Below the pieces are notes generated by a model. The model saw nothing but the letters and a program-made list of their open reading frames with translations, made no database searches and was not told the DNA's origin. Below, piece by piece: positions 1 to 7,381 of a DNA stretch of 36,487 bases (position 1 is the first letter of the stretch; every line of letters begins with the position of its first letter). The DNA is taken from positions 1 through 36,487 of the forward strand of contig JADHLK010000001.1 of assembly GCA_016780695.1 (NCBI GenBank). The letters run 5' to 3'. The position numbers and the translations under genes were made by a program. This DNA is from Alphaproteobacteria bacterium (GTDB taxonomy: Bacteria > Pseudomonadota > Alphaproteobacteria > Puniceispirillales > Puniceispirillaceae).

Positions 1-194
1 TATAATCCTAACTCTTTTATTAGAGTCATCTTGATTAAGAAGCTTAAAAAAAATGGCAGCAAAAGATCAACCGTGATTTTCATCATGAAGAAAACTGTTT
101 TATTCAATGCAGAGAGTCAAAAATCAGGCAGGCGGGAGCTGGCCGGAAGCGGGTTTTGCCGACCAGAGCTTTTATTATCTCAGGAGACAACAAC
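1..194. other. AT-rich upstream region, no gene seen
   Basis: The first ~120 bases are much richer in A+T than the rest of the window. A perfect TATAAT lies at 1-6, but any matching -35 would be outside the window. A short ACTCT/AGAGT inverted repeat lies at about 11-27. A seven-codon ORF (52-75) is too short to support. The region probably holds the promoter and leader of the oxidoreductase that starts at 195; its Shine-Dalgarno (AGGAGA, 182-187) is clear. Confidence 0.5.
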
Positions 195-1319
195 ATGACA
201 GAAATAGGCGTCGGGGTTATCGGCACGGGATTTATGGGCAAGGCTCATTCAATTGCCTATAGTGCTTCTGCTTCGGTATTTGGAACAGGCTTGCGGCCAA
301 AGCTGGAGATTGTTTGCGATCTCAGTCCGCAGCGGGCCAGCCAGCGCGCGACTGATCTCGGCTTCTCGCGCTATACCGATAAATGGCAGGAAGTGGTTGA
401 GGACCCGGCCGTGCAGCTGGTCTCGGTTTGCACCCCAAATGATACCCATGCTGAAATAGCGATAGCGGCACTGGCCAGAGGGAAAAATGTCTGGTGTGAG
501 AAGCCGATGTCCACTTCGCTTGCCGACTCAGCTGCTATGGCAGAGGCCGCCGACAGCGCAAAGGCACATACGATAATCGGCTATAATTATACCAAGAACC
601 CAGCTGTCACTCATGCCAGACGGCTGGTCGAAGAAGGGCGAATAGGACGCATTTCCGGCTTTTTTTGCCGCTATGATGTGGATAATGAGGCGGATGGTGC
701 GCGCCCCTGGTCCTGGCGTATGTCGCGCGCCAGCTCTGGCACCGGGGCCAATGGCGATGTGTTGAGCCATGTCATTTCGATTGCCCATTTTCTGACCGGC
801 TCGGAAATCTGCCGGGTGGTCGGGGATATGGCGATTGTGCATCCAGAACGCCGTGATCCAAATAGCCCGGACAGCCTGAAAAATGTAGATAATGATGATA
901 TGATCGCCGCGCTGGTGCATTTTGAAAATGGCGTGCATGGCCATATCGGAGCCAGCCGTGTGACCTGGGGGCGCAAATGCGGTCTGCGTTGGGAATTGCA
1001 TGGCACGGAGGGCACGATTTGTTTTGATCAGGAAAGGCTGAATGAGCTGCAGCTCTTTACCCGCGGGGATGATCTGGCGATGGCTGGTTTCCGAACGCTA
1101 TTGACCGGCCCGCAACATCCACCCTATGCAGCCTTTCTGCCCAATGGCGGGCACAGTCTTGGCTATATGGATGTCAAAATCTGTGAGCTGCATGATCTGC
1201 TCAGCGCGATTGAGACCGGCAAGCCTGTCTGGCCGGATTTTCAGGCCGGGCTGAAAATCGAAAAGGTAATGGATGCGGTGGATCGTTCGGCACTCTCTGG
1301 CAAATGGGAGGATGTGTGA
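195..1319 (+). CDS. Gfo/Idh/MocA family NAD(P)-dependent oxidoreductase
   Basis: A 374-aa sugar or polyol dehydrogenase of the Gfo/Idh/MocA family. The Rossmann motif GVIGTGFMGKAH is at residues 7-18. The family EKP signature, whose Lys is catalytic, is at 102-104. A GDVLSHVISIAHFL segment near 187-200 carries the conserved Asp and His of the substrate site. The ATG at 195 is chosen because AGGAGA stands 7 bases upstream; an in-frame start at 156 lacks this and adds 13 unconserved residues. The family converts cyclic sugars or inositols and their keto forms, but the substrate cannot be read from sequence. An aldolase of the HpcH type lies 0.4 kb downstream on the same strand, which suggests a small catabolic cluster (inference). 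Confidence 0.9.
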   Translation: MTEIGVGVIGTGFMGKAHSIAYSASASVFGTGLRPKLEIVCDLSPQRASQRATDLGFSRYTDKWQEVVEDPAVQLVSVCTPNDTHAEIAIAALARGKNVWCEKPMSTSLADSAAMAEAADSAKAHTIIGYNYTKNPAVTHARRLVEEGRIGRISGFFCRYDVDNEADGARPWSWRMSRASSGTGANGDVLSHVISIAHFLTGSEICRVVGDMAIVHPERRDPNSPDSLKNVDNDDMIAALVHFENGVHGHIGASRVTWGRKCGLRWELHGTEGTICFDQERLNELQLFTRGDDLAMAGFRTLLTGPQHPPYAAFLPNGGHSLGYMDVKICELHDLLSAIETGKPVWPDFQAGLKIEKVMDAVDRSALSGKWEDV

Positions 1320-1427
1320 CCGGCTGCAGACAGCGCAAGGCTTGAAGCTGCCCGGCCAGCTGTGGCAAACTCAAATGGCGGGGCGCGTCACAGACCAGAA
1401 AAGATAAGGGAAAAGAAAGAGGCACCA

Positions 1428-1655
1428 ATGTCAGACGAGAAGGCGGAAAAAGCATTGCTGGCTGCGCTGGAGGTGATTCTGGCGGATCACCCGGATTATC
1501 AAAAGCCGCAAATTCGCAGTGACGGGGATATTCTGATACCGCTTGATCCGGTGCTGAAAAAGAACCGGGCGGCGCATCGCAATGTTGCCGAAGCGATCTC
1601 GGACTGGATGGCCCGCGACGGCAAAACCCGGCGCAGCTCTACTTGGATAGAATAA
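1428..1655 (+). CDS. small protein of unknown function (75 aa)
   Basis: A 75-aa, charged, soluble-looking protein with no signal peptide or membrane segment. I do not recognise a family. The N-terminal part looks helical (Lys/Ala/Glu-rich), and the middle carries an IPLDPVLKKNRAAHRNVAEA stretch. The ATG at 1428 is preceded by AAGAAAGAGG; a longer reading from 1362 is possible but has no visible ribosome site. It lies between the oxidoreductase (108 bases upstream) and the aldolase (70 bases downstream) in the same direction, so co-transcription is plausible. No function is proposed. Confidence 0.6.
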   Translation: MSDEKAEKALLAALEVILADHPDYQKPQIRSDGDILIPLDPVLKKNRAAHRNVAEAISDWMARDGKTRRSSTWIE

Positions 1656-1676
1656 CCTCTGGGGGGTAGAATAACC
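1648..1676. repeat. direct repeat TAGAATAACC, two copies
   Basis: TAGAATAACC occurs at 1648-1657 and again at 1667-1676, separated by a G-rich 9-base spacer. The first copy contains the stop codon of the 75-aa gene. A weak GGG/CCC pairing around the second copy followed by TTTT resembles a very poor terminator. Function unknown. Confidence 0.5.
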
Positions 1677-1725
1677 CTTTTGGTCAGACCGCCCTTTTCA
1701 ACCCGCCCACCAGACAGGAGCAACC

Positions 1726-2496
1726 ATGCGTCCCAATAAAGTTATCGAAGCCTGGCAGGCAGGCGAAACCGCCTTTGCTGCCTGGACCAATACCGAAAGC
1801 AGCTATATCGCAGAGGTTCTGGGCCATACCGGGGCAGATGCGGTGGTCATTGATATGCAGCACGGCATGGCGGATATGCACTCCGCCCTGTCTATGCTGC
1901 AGGCCATATCAGCGACCCCGGCCAGCCCGTTTGTGCGGGTGCCGGGCCTGGATCCGAGACTGATTATGAAATTGCTGGATTATGGCAGTTACGGGCTGAT
2001 TTGCCCGCTGGTGGATAATGCTGAGCAAGCGGAGGCCTTTGTTGTGGCCAGCAGCTATCCACCGCGGGGCGGGCGCAGCTATGGGCCGGTGCGCGGCCTG
2101 CTTTATGGCGGGCCGGATTATCTGGATGCGGCAGACCGGACAATCGTGCGCCTTGCCATGATAGAAACACGCGCCGGGCTGGATAATATGGAGGCTATCT
2201 GCCAGGTGGACGGGTTGGAAGGGATTTTTATCGGCCCCTCTGATCTGAGCCTCTCACTGGGCAGCAAGCCGCGGCCGGAACCGGCAGAAGATCAGGTAGA
2301 AGAAGCCATTGCCCGCTGTCTGGATGCGGCCCATAAGGCAGGTAAAAAGGCCGGTATTTTCTGCTTCGGGGTAGAAGGGGCGCAGCGGCGCACTGCTCAG
2401 GGATTTGATTTTGTTGTCCCGCATTCTGACAGTTTCCACATGGCAAAAGCCTATCGGGCCGCATTGGAGGCGGCGCGCGCCAGCAAGAAAAACTAG
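1726..2496 (+). CDS. HpcH/HpaI family class II aldolase
   Basis: A 256-aa aldolase of the HpcH/HpaI (2,4-dihydroxyhept-2-ene-1,7-dioate aldolase) family, which cleaves or forms 2-keto-4-hydroxy acids using a divalent metal. Visible family residues are the DMQHG segment with His46, Arg71 in FVRVPG, metal-binding Glu147 in MIETRAG and Asp173 in IFIGPSDLSLSLG. Length matches the family. The ATG at 1726 has a good GACAGGAG ribosome site. It may act with the upstream dehydrogenase in breakdown of a sugar acid or aromatic-derived acid (inference). Its TAG stop overlaps the stop of the convergent exporter gene in a shared CTAG at 2493-2496. Relatives include 4-hydroxy-2-oxovalerate and 2-keto-3-deoxy-L-rhamnonate aldolases, and the exact substrate is undetermined. 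Confidence 0.88.
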   Translation: MRPNKVIEAWQAGETAFAAWTNTESSYIAEVLGHTGADAVVIDMQHGMADMHSALSMLQAISATPASPFVRVPGLDPRLIMKLLDYGSYGLICPLVDNAEQAEAFVVASSYPPRGGRSYGPVRGLLYGGPDYLDAADRTIVRLAMIETRAGLDNMEAICQVDGLEGIFIGPSDLSLSLGSKPRPEPAEDQVEEAIARCLDAAHKAGKKAGIFCFGVEGAQRRTAQGFDFVVPHSDSFHMAKAYRAALEAARASKKN

Positions 2497-3458
2497 GCTT
2501 TGCCGGGCTGGGTCTGCTGGTTCGGGCTGCGCGCAATAATCAACGCCCCGGCCAGCGTGATCAGCACCATGCCAGCCCAGCCCATAGCAGAAACCAGCAC
2601 CCCCCAAATCAGCCAGCCAAACAAGGCGGCGAAACCAAGAAAACTATATTCTGAAATGGCCAGCACCGTTGTATCACCCTTCTGATAGGAACTGATCAAC
2701 ATCCAGACGGACAGCAGCGTCAGCCCGGCCTGCACCAGCAAGGAAATCCACTGCCAGCCGGTCAGCCCCACCCAAATAACAGCCAGACCGAGCCCGCCGA
2801 CATTTCCGCTGGCATACCCGCTGGCATACCCGCTGGCAATCAACAGCCCCAGCCCGCCAATGCCGGTCAGGATAAAATAGCCCAAAACCAGTGCCAGCGG
2901 CGGTTCATCCGCACACCAATGACGGGCGATCAGATTGGCCAGCGCATACAAAGCCCCGGCGGCAACCGGCATCAAATGCCAAAGCGTGAAATCCGCCGCG
3001 CCGGGCTGCAGCAGAAACACCACCCCTAAAGACCCGGCCAGCACTGCCAAAAGCCGCCGCCAGCCCGGTATCTGGCGCAAATAAAGGCTGCTGAAGACAA
3101 GCACGAAAATCGGCGCGGTGAACAGCCCGGCGGCCGCTTCTGCCACCGGCAGGAAAACCAGAGCCCCGAAATAAAATCCCATCGCACCGGCAAAAAAAGC
3201 CGAGCGCACCAGCACCGCCACAAACCGGACCGGCCGCCAGCTGCTGCCTGCCAGCATAATCACCAGCGCCGCCATCACCACACAAATCACTGCACGCACC
3301 AGCAGATACTGGCCAAGGCTGGCCGGTGGCATCACAGTCAGCACCAGATTGTCAGAAAAGGACAGAATCGCCATCGCCGCTATCACCTGCAGCAAATGGC
3401 GGTTACCCGGCAGGGCAAGATAGGCGGCCAGTTTTGATGTAATAAATTTGTCGCTCAT
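2493..3458 (-). CDS. EamA/DMT superfamily inner-membrane transporter
   Basis: A 321-aa, strongly hydrophobic protein with about ten predicted membrane segments arranged as two halves, typical of EamA (drug/metabolite transporter) permeases. Members usually export amino acids, nucleosides or drugs, but no substrate can be named. The ATG at 3458 (MSDKF) is preferred over an in-frame TTG at 3521, because it has an AGGGCGG-like site and begins where the family normally begins. The middle of the protein holds a tandem SGYASGYASG stretch encoded by a 12-bp DNA duplication. Its 3' end overlaps the convergent aldolase by 4 bases. Confidence 0.85.
   Translation of the reverse strand: MSDKFITSKLAAYLALPGNRHLLQVIAAMAILSFSDNLVLTVMPPASLGQYLLVRAVICVVMAALVIMLAGSSWRPVRFVAVLVRSAFFAGAMGFYFGALVFLPVAEAAAGLFTAPIFVLVFSSLYLRQIPGWRRLLAVLAGSLGVVFLLQPGAADFTLWHLMPVAAGALYALANLIARHWCADEPPLALVLGYFILTGIGGLGLLIASGYASGYASGNVGGLGLAVIWVGLTGWQWISLLVQAGLTLLSVWMLISSYQKGDTTVLAISEYSFLGFAALFGWLIWGVLVSAMGWAGMVLITLAGALIIARSPNQQTQPGKA
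2808..2838 (-). repeat. 12-bp in-frame tandem duplication
   Basis: GCTGGCATACCC occurs at 2808-2819 and 2820-2831, and a third partial copy GCTGGCA follows at 2832-2838. The period is a multiple of three, so it only lengthens a Gly/Ala/Ser/Tyr loop of the transporter. It looks like replication slippage. Confidence 0.85.
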
Positions 3459-3540
3459 GCCGACCGCCCTGTCATGCGAATCTTCTGTCAAGACACTGGC
3501 TGGAGTAAGCCCTGCTGGCAAGGGTTTTTATCGCCGCAGC

Positions 3541-4020
3541 CTAGCTGGCTGAGCCGGCGCGCGGAGCCGAAACGCCAACGGTCATCCAGTGATTCGCTTG
3601 CGGGCCGTCCGCGACCCGTTGCAGCTGCCAGAGATAGGCATAGCTCAACCCGTCCTGCGCCAGCACCCGCACAACAAAGCGCACATTATCCGCGGTTTCA
3701 TCCATCCGGCGAATCGCGTGCGCCTGATGGCCCAGAAGCGGCGCATAGGCCGGGCTGGCAAACAGCGTGCGGAAGCGGGCCAGCGGGCCGGTCATCGCCT
3801 TGTTCGCCGGATGCGCGAACAGCCAGACCTGTTCGATGCCCAGCTCCGTATCCTCTGCCTGCAGACCCATCAGCTGGATCTCTACCACCTCTTGCGGGGA
3901 ATGGCTGGCGGCTGGTCTGATCAGATCGGGTCTAATCAGTTCTGGCCGGGTCAAATCAGCAGCCAGAACAGGCCAGCTGACAAGCACAAAAAGAATCAGG
4001 GATAAAAACGCGCGCATCAT
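3541..4020 (-). CDS. exported protein, DUF4864-like
   Basis: A 159-aa protein with a clear signal peptide (hydrophobic core at residues 4-18, likely cleavage after VLA near 20). The mature part resembles the DUF4864 family: a helix beginning QEVVEIQLMGLQAEDTE, a hydrophobic FAHPANKAMTGPLARF segment and a C-terminal strand region with Tyr and Trp. The fold of that family is NTF2-like or cystatin-like as I recall, and its function is unknown. Just after the signal peptide is a five-residue repeat (LTRPE, LIRPD, LIRPA). The start is the first of two adjacent Met codons behind AAAGGGG. It lies 39 bases after metZ on the same strand and may be the last gene of that transcript. Confidence 0.65.
   Translation of the reverse strand: MMRAFLSLILFVLVSWPVLAADLTRPELIRPDLIRPAASHSPQEVVEIQLMGLQAEDTELGIEQVWLFAHPANKAMTGPLARFRTLFASPAYAPLLGHQAHAIRRMDETADNVRFVVRVLAQDGLSYAYLWQLQRVADGPQANHWMTVGVSAPRAGSAS
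3912..3954 (-). repeat. three imperfect 15-bp units (LxRPx repeat)
   Basis: Three consecutive, imperfect 15-bp units encode LTRPE, LIRPD and LIRPA at the N-terminus of the mature exported protein. They are diverged enough to be older than the other tandem duplications in this window. Confidence 0.7.
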
Positions 4021-4059
4021 GGCCCCTTTACGAAAGCCGGGCGCGGGCGGATCGCTCTG

Positions 4060-5250
4060 CTAGCAGGCCGCCTGCAAGGCTTGCTCCAGATCGGCTATCA
4101 GATCATCGCTATGTTCCAGCCCGACAGACAGGCGTATATGGCCATCTGTAATTTCCAGCGCGTCGCGTTCTTCCTGCGTCAAGTTCATATGGGTTGTGCT
4201 GGCCGGATGGCAGGCCAGCGATTTGGCATCACCCAGATTATTGGAAATATCGATCAGCTGCAGCGCATTCAAAAAGGCAAAAGCCTGTCCTTTGCCACCT
4301 GGCAGCTGAAAGGCCATCAGGCTGGAGCCGCCGCTCATCTGGCGGCAAGCCAGATCATATTGCGGATGCGAGGGGTGCCCGGGCCAGGCCAGCGCCTCAA
4401 CCAATTTTTGGTCAGCCAGCCAATCCGCCAACCTGCCGGCATTGGCGGTCATCTGGGCGACCCGCAACTCAAGCGTTTCCAGAGATTTCAGCATCACCCA
4501 GGCATTGAAGGCGGATACCACCGCCCCGGTCTGGCGATAAAAGGGCAGAAACACCTTTTCGACAAAATCACGCTTGCCCAACACCGCCCCGGCCAGCAAG
4601 CGGCCCTGACCATCAATATGCTTGGTCGCCGAATAGGTCACAATATCCGCGCCCAGCTCCAGCGGGGCCTGATAAAGCGGACTGGCAAAGACATTATCCA
4701 CCACCACCAGCGCGCCTGCCGCATGGGCCAGCTCTGATACCGCCTTAATATCCACCAGCTGCAAGATCGGGTTGGATGGGCTTTCCAGAAAAACCAGCTT
4801 TGCCGGGCGGGAGAGGGCGGCTTCCCAAGCGGCCAGATCGCGCCCGTCCACGAGCTCTGTTTCGATACCCCAGCGGGGCAGAATATGGGCGACAATGGCA
4901 TAGCAGGCCCCAAACAGGGCCCGGCTGGCAACGACCCGGTCACCGGCTTTCAGCTGGCAGGCCAGCGCGCCAAAAATCGCCGCCATGCCAGTACCCGTCA
5001 TGCGGCAAGCCTCAGCCCCTTCCAGTATCGCCAACCTCTCTTCCAGCATCCGCACGGTCGGATTGCCATAGCGGGAATAAACAAACCTGTCGGTATCACC
5101 GCGAAAAGCCGCCTCAGCCTCTTCGGCATTTTCATAGACATAGCCCGAAGTCATATAGAGCGCCTCAGAGGTCTCCCGATTCGGGCTGCGATCCAGCCCG
5201 CCGCGCACTAGCTGGGTCTGTTTTTTCCAGTTTTTCGGCTCACTGGTCAT
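4060..5250 (-). CDS. metZ: O-succinylhomoserine sulfhydrylase
   Basis: A 396-aa PLP enzyme of the Cys/Met metabolism family that makes homocysteine from an activated homoserine and sulfide in methionine synthesis. Visible features are YSRYGNPTV (residues 58-66, PLP-phosphate contact), the TGTGMAAIF segment near 85-93, VVVDNVFASP around 182-191, and the PLP lysine Lys210 in SATKHIDGQGR. That SATKHIDGQGR context is typical of MetZ rather than MetB/MetC. The ATG overlaps the stop of the preceding DUF1737 gene (ATGA, 5247-5250), and GGCAGGA precedes it. No SAM riboswitch is visible, as expected for a gene inside an operon. Whether it uses O-succinyl- or O-acetyl-homoserine cannot be proven here. 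Confidence 0.9.
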   Translation of the reverse strand: MTSEPKNWKKQTQLVRGGLDRSPNRETSEALYMTSGYVYENAEEAEAAFRGDTDRFVYSRYGNPTVRMLEERLAILEGAEACRMTGTGMAAIFGALACQLKAGDRVVASRALFGACYAIVAHILPRWGIETELVDGRDLAAWEAALSRPAKLVFLESPSNPILQLVDIKAVSELAHAAGALVVVDNVFASPLYQAPLELGADIVTYSATKHIDGQGRLLAGAVLGKRDFVEKVFLPFYRQTGAVVSAFNAWVMLKSLETLELRVAQMTANAGRLADWLADQKLVEALAWPGHPSHPQYDLACRQMSGGSSLMAFQLPGGKGQAFAFLNALQLIDISNNLGDAKSLACHPASTTHMNLTQEERDALEITDGHIRLSVGLEHSDDLIADLEQALQAAC

Positions 5251-5474
5251 GTTGTTTTTCCTGCCAGAATGTTGCTATGCACCGCCTCAGGCAAAATAAC
5301 CGCCTGGCCGACATACAGAACGCCGCCCATCTCCGTCAGCACCGGATTGCCATACAACACCCAGCCATCAGCCAGCGCATCAGACACGCGCTGACAGAAA
5401 TCCGGGCTGTCCGGCCCGGTCAGGAAACGATAGCTTTTGCCAGCTGGGCCGGCGCTTTTTTCAAGCCCTGTCAT
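5247..5474 (-). CDS. DUF1737 family small protein
   Basis: A 75-aa protein matching DUF1737: the YRFLTGPDSPDFCQRVSDAL start, a WVLYGNP centre and a VGQAVILPE tail are the family pattern. Such proteins often appear as small stand-alone proteins beside metabolic genes in Alphaproteobacteria, and no biochemical role is known to me. The start lacks a strong ribosome site. It sits 12 bases after regA and overlaps metZ by 4 bases, so translation is probably coupled to metZ. That position suggests a link to sulfur-amino-acid metabolism, but this is only inference. Confidence 0.75.
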   Translation of the reverse strand: MTGLEKSAGPAGKSYRFLTGPDSPDFCQRVSDALADGWVLYGNPVLTEMGGVLYVGQAVILPEAVHSNILAGKTT

Positions 5475-5486
5475 AATGGTGATAAC

Positions 5487-6017
5487 CTAGCTGTGCGGCG
5501 CGTGCTTGGCAAGAATTCGCTGCAGCGTCCGGCGGTGCATCTTCAGCCGCCTTGCGGTTTCTGACACATTGCGGTTGCATTGTTCAAAAACCCGCTGGAT
5601 ATGTTCCCAGCGCACCCGGTCCGCAGACATCGGATCCTCTGGCGGCGGCGGCAGCGATTCCCCCTGTTGCAGCAAGGCAGAAATAATCTCATCCGGCCCC
5701 GTTGGCTTGGCCAGATAATCCACCGCACCGGCCTTAACCGCTGCGACCGCTGTCGCGATATTGCCAAAGCCGGTCAGCATGACGATGCGGCAGTTTGGCT
5801 GAGCCGCGTGCAGCCAGGCGGTGATATCCAGCCCGCTGCCATCCTCCAGCTTCAAATCCAGCACCGCATAGGCAGGCGGGTCCTGCTGAATGGCGGTTTT
5901 TGCGGCGGCCAGCGACTCAGCCGTGTTCACCTCAAAACCAGCCACCTGCATTGCCCGGGCCAGCCTCTTGCAGAACACCGCATCATCATCAACGATCAGC
6001 AATTTACCCTGTGGCAT
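5487..6017 (-). CDS. regA: redox response regulator RegA/ActR/PrrA
   Basis: A 176-aa response regulator. The receiver domain (residues 5-118) has the acidic pair DDD 10-12, phospho-acceptor Asp54, Thr82 and Lys104. A proline linker (PPPP, 123-126) is followed by a Fis-type helix-turn-helix (about 134-172) containing NVSETARRLKMHRRTLQRIL. That C-terminal segment is nearly invariant in RegA/ActR/PrrA, the global redox regulators that control respiration, carbon and nitrogen fixation, and energy genes. It lies 35 bases after regB on the same strand. The usual senC/prrC copper-chaperone gene between the pair is absent here. Confidence 0.93.
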   Translation of the reverse strand: MPQGKLLIVDDDAVFCKRLARAMQVAGFEVNTAESLAAAKTAIQQDPPAYAVLDLKLEDGSGLDITAWLHAAQPNCRIVMLTGFGNIATAVAAVKAGAVDYLAKPTGPDEIISALLQQGESLPPPPEDPMSADRVRWEHIQRVFEQCNRNVSETARRLKMHRRTLQRILAKHAPHS

Positions 6018-6052
6018 GAAAGGGTCACTTCCCTTGGCTTAAAAAATTCTGG

Positions 6053-7375
6053 TCAGCGCGGGCTGCTCTCCGCCTCCAGGCGCTGTCTCGGCAGGCGTAA
6101 TTCTACCACTGCCCCGCCCTGCTGGCTATTATAGAATCGGGCCTGCCCGCCCAGCTGGCGCATAAAGGCGCGCACCAGAAACAGGCCGAGGCCGCGATGC
6201 GCATTCTGCCCCTTGCGACTGGTCTGGCCGGGCTGGCCTGCGGCGGCCAGCATGGAGACCTTGAATCCAGGGCCGTCATCTGCAACCAGCAGGATGATCT
6301 CGGCCTCTGTCCAGCTGAGATCAAGAGTGATAAGGCGGTCTGCAAAATCAGCCGCATTATCCAGCAGCGTGTCCAGTGCCCAGCGCAATTCCGGCACCGG
6401 CACCACCACCGGCTCTGCCAGCTGCCGCGCAGTATCACCAGACAGATGAATACGCGTTTCCACCTTCATCGGATCCGGGCGCTGGGCCAGCATATTGCGC
6501 ACTATATGGCTGAGCGGCATGGCACTGGCCGCTTGCGCATCCGCCCGGCTGGCATCGCCATCCAGCTCTGAGAGAATCACCCGGCAACGCTCCAGCTCAC
6601 TCTGCAACAGGCGAATATCCTCAAAATGCGGATCTGTTTCTGCCAGTTCACGATTCAGCTCATGGGCAATCAGCGTCAGCGTATTAAGCGGCGAGCCCAG
6701 CTTGTGGGCAGCAGCGGTCGCCAGCGAGCCGAGCGCGGTTGTGCGCTGTTCTTCTGCCAGCATCAAACGGGTGGCAGCAAGCGCAGCTGAATTGGCACGG
6801 GCGGCAGAGGCCAGCCAGAAAACATAAAAACCCATAAAGACCGAGGCGACCAGCAAAGCTGTCCAGATACCGAATACAAAAAGCGGCGGCAAGGCAAGGC
6901 CGGACCCGGACCAGGGCAGCGGCAAATGAAAGAAGATCAGCAAGCTGGCTGAGCCGATAACCAACCCCAGCAGACTCAGCGTTGCGCGCAAATCCAAAAC
7001 CGCCGCCGAGACCACCACCGGGGCCAGAAACAGCACCGCAAAAGGATTCAGCAAACCACCTGTCAGATAGAGCAGCGCAGCCAGCTGAAGCACATCAAAA
7101 CCAAGTGCCAGCATCAGCAGATCAGAGGCTTCACTGTCTTGCTGGGGCAGACGCATCTGCCAGAGATTCATCAGCCCGCCAATCGCGATAACGCTCACCA
7201 CCTCCAGCAGCGGCAGATCAAACCCCAGCAGCAGATACACCAGACAGACCGACACCAGCTGACCCGCCAGCCCCAGCCAGCGAATGACAACTATCGTGCC
7301 GGGATCAAACGGGTTGGCCGGACGGCTCGCCCCCGACCCCTCTGGGTTAGGCAGGCGGAAAGGCAGCCTCACCAT
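6053..7375 (-). CDS. regB: redox sensor histidine kinase RegB/ActS/PrrB
   Basis: A 440-aa membrane kinase. About six membrane segments span residues 28-190. GGLLNPF at 106-112 is the ubiquinone-binding motif known from RegB. The phospho-accepting His224 lies in AAAHKLGSPL. Cys264 (ELERCRVIL) corresponds to the redox-active cysteine of RegB. The N box is around Asn340, the G1 box DDGPG at 366-370 and the G2 box GLGLFL at 395-400. It therefore carries both known redox inputs. Odd point: the residue after the His is Lys, and the residue four after is Ser, where this class normally shows Glu/Asp and Thr/Asn. It starts 6 bases after gyrB. No ribosome site is obvious, so it may be translationally coupled. 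Confidence 0.92.
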   Translation of the reverse strand: MVRLPFRLPNPEGSGASRPANPFDPGTIVVIRWLGLAGQLVSVCLVYLLLGFDLPLLEVVSVIAIGGLMNLWQMRLPQQDSEASDLLMLALGFDVLQLAALLYLTGGLLNPFAVLFLAPVVVSAAVLDLRATLSLLGLVIGSASLLIFFHLPLPWSGSGLALPPLFVFGIWTALLVASVFMGFYVFWLASAARANSAALAATRLMLAEEQRTTALGSLATAAAHKLGSPLNTLTLIAHELNRELAETDPHFEDIRLLQSELERCRVILSELDGDASRADAQAASAMPLSHIVRNMLAQRPDPMKVETRIHLSGDTARQLAEPVVVPVPELRWALDTLLDNAADFADRLITLDLSWTEAEIILLVADDGPGFKVSMLAAAGQPGQTSRKGQNAHRGLGLFLVRAFMRQLGGQARFYNSQQGGAVVELRLPRQRLEAESSPR

Positions 7376-7381
7376 TTTGGA

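Noticed and set aside
52..75. Seven-codon ORF in the first intergenic region
   Set aside because: Too short, with no ribosome site and no sign of attenuation structure after it.
5251..5486. SAM-II type riboswitch before metZ
   Set aside because: metZ is preceded directly by overlapping coding sequence, with no intergenic room for a riboswitch.
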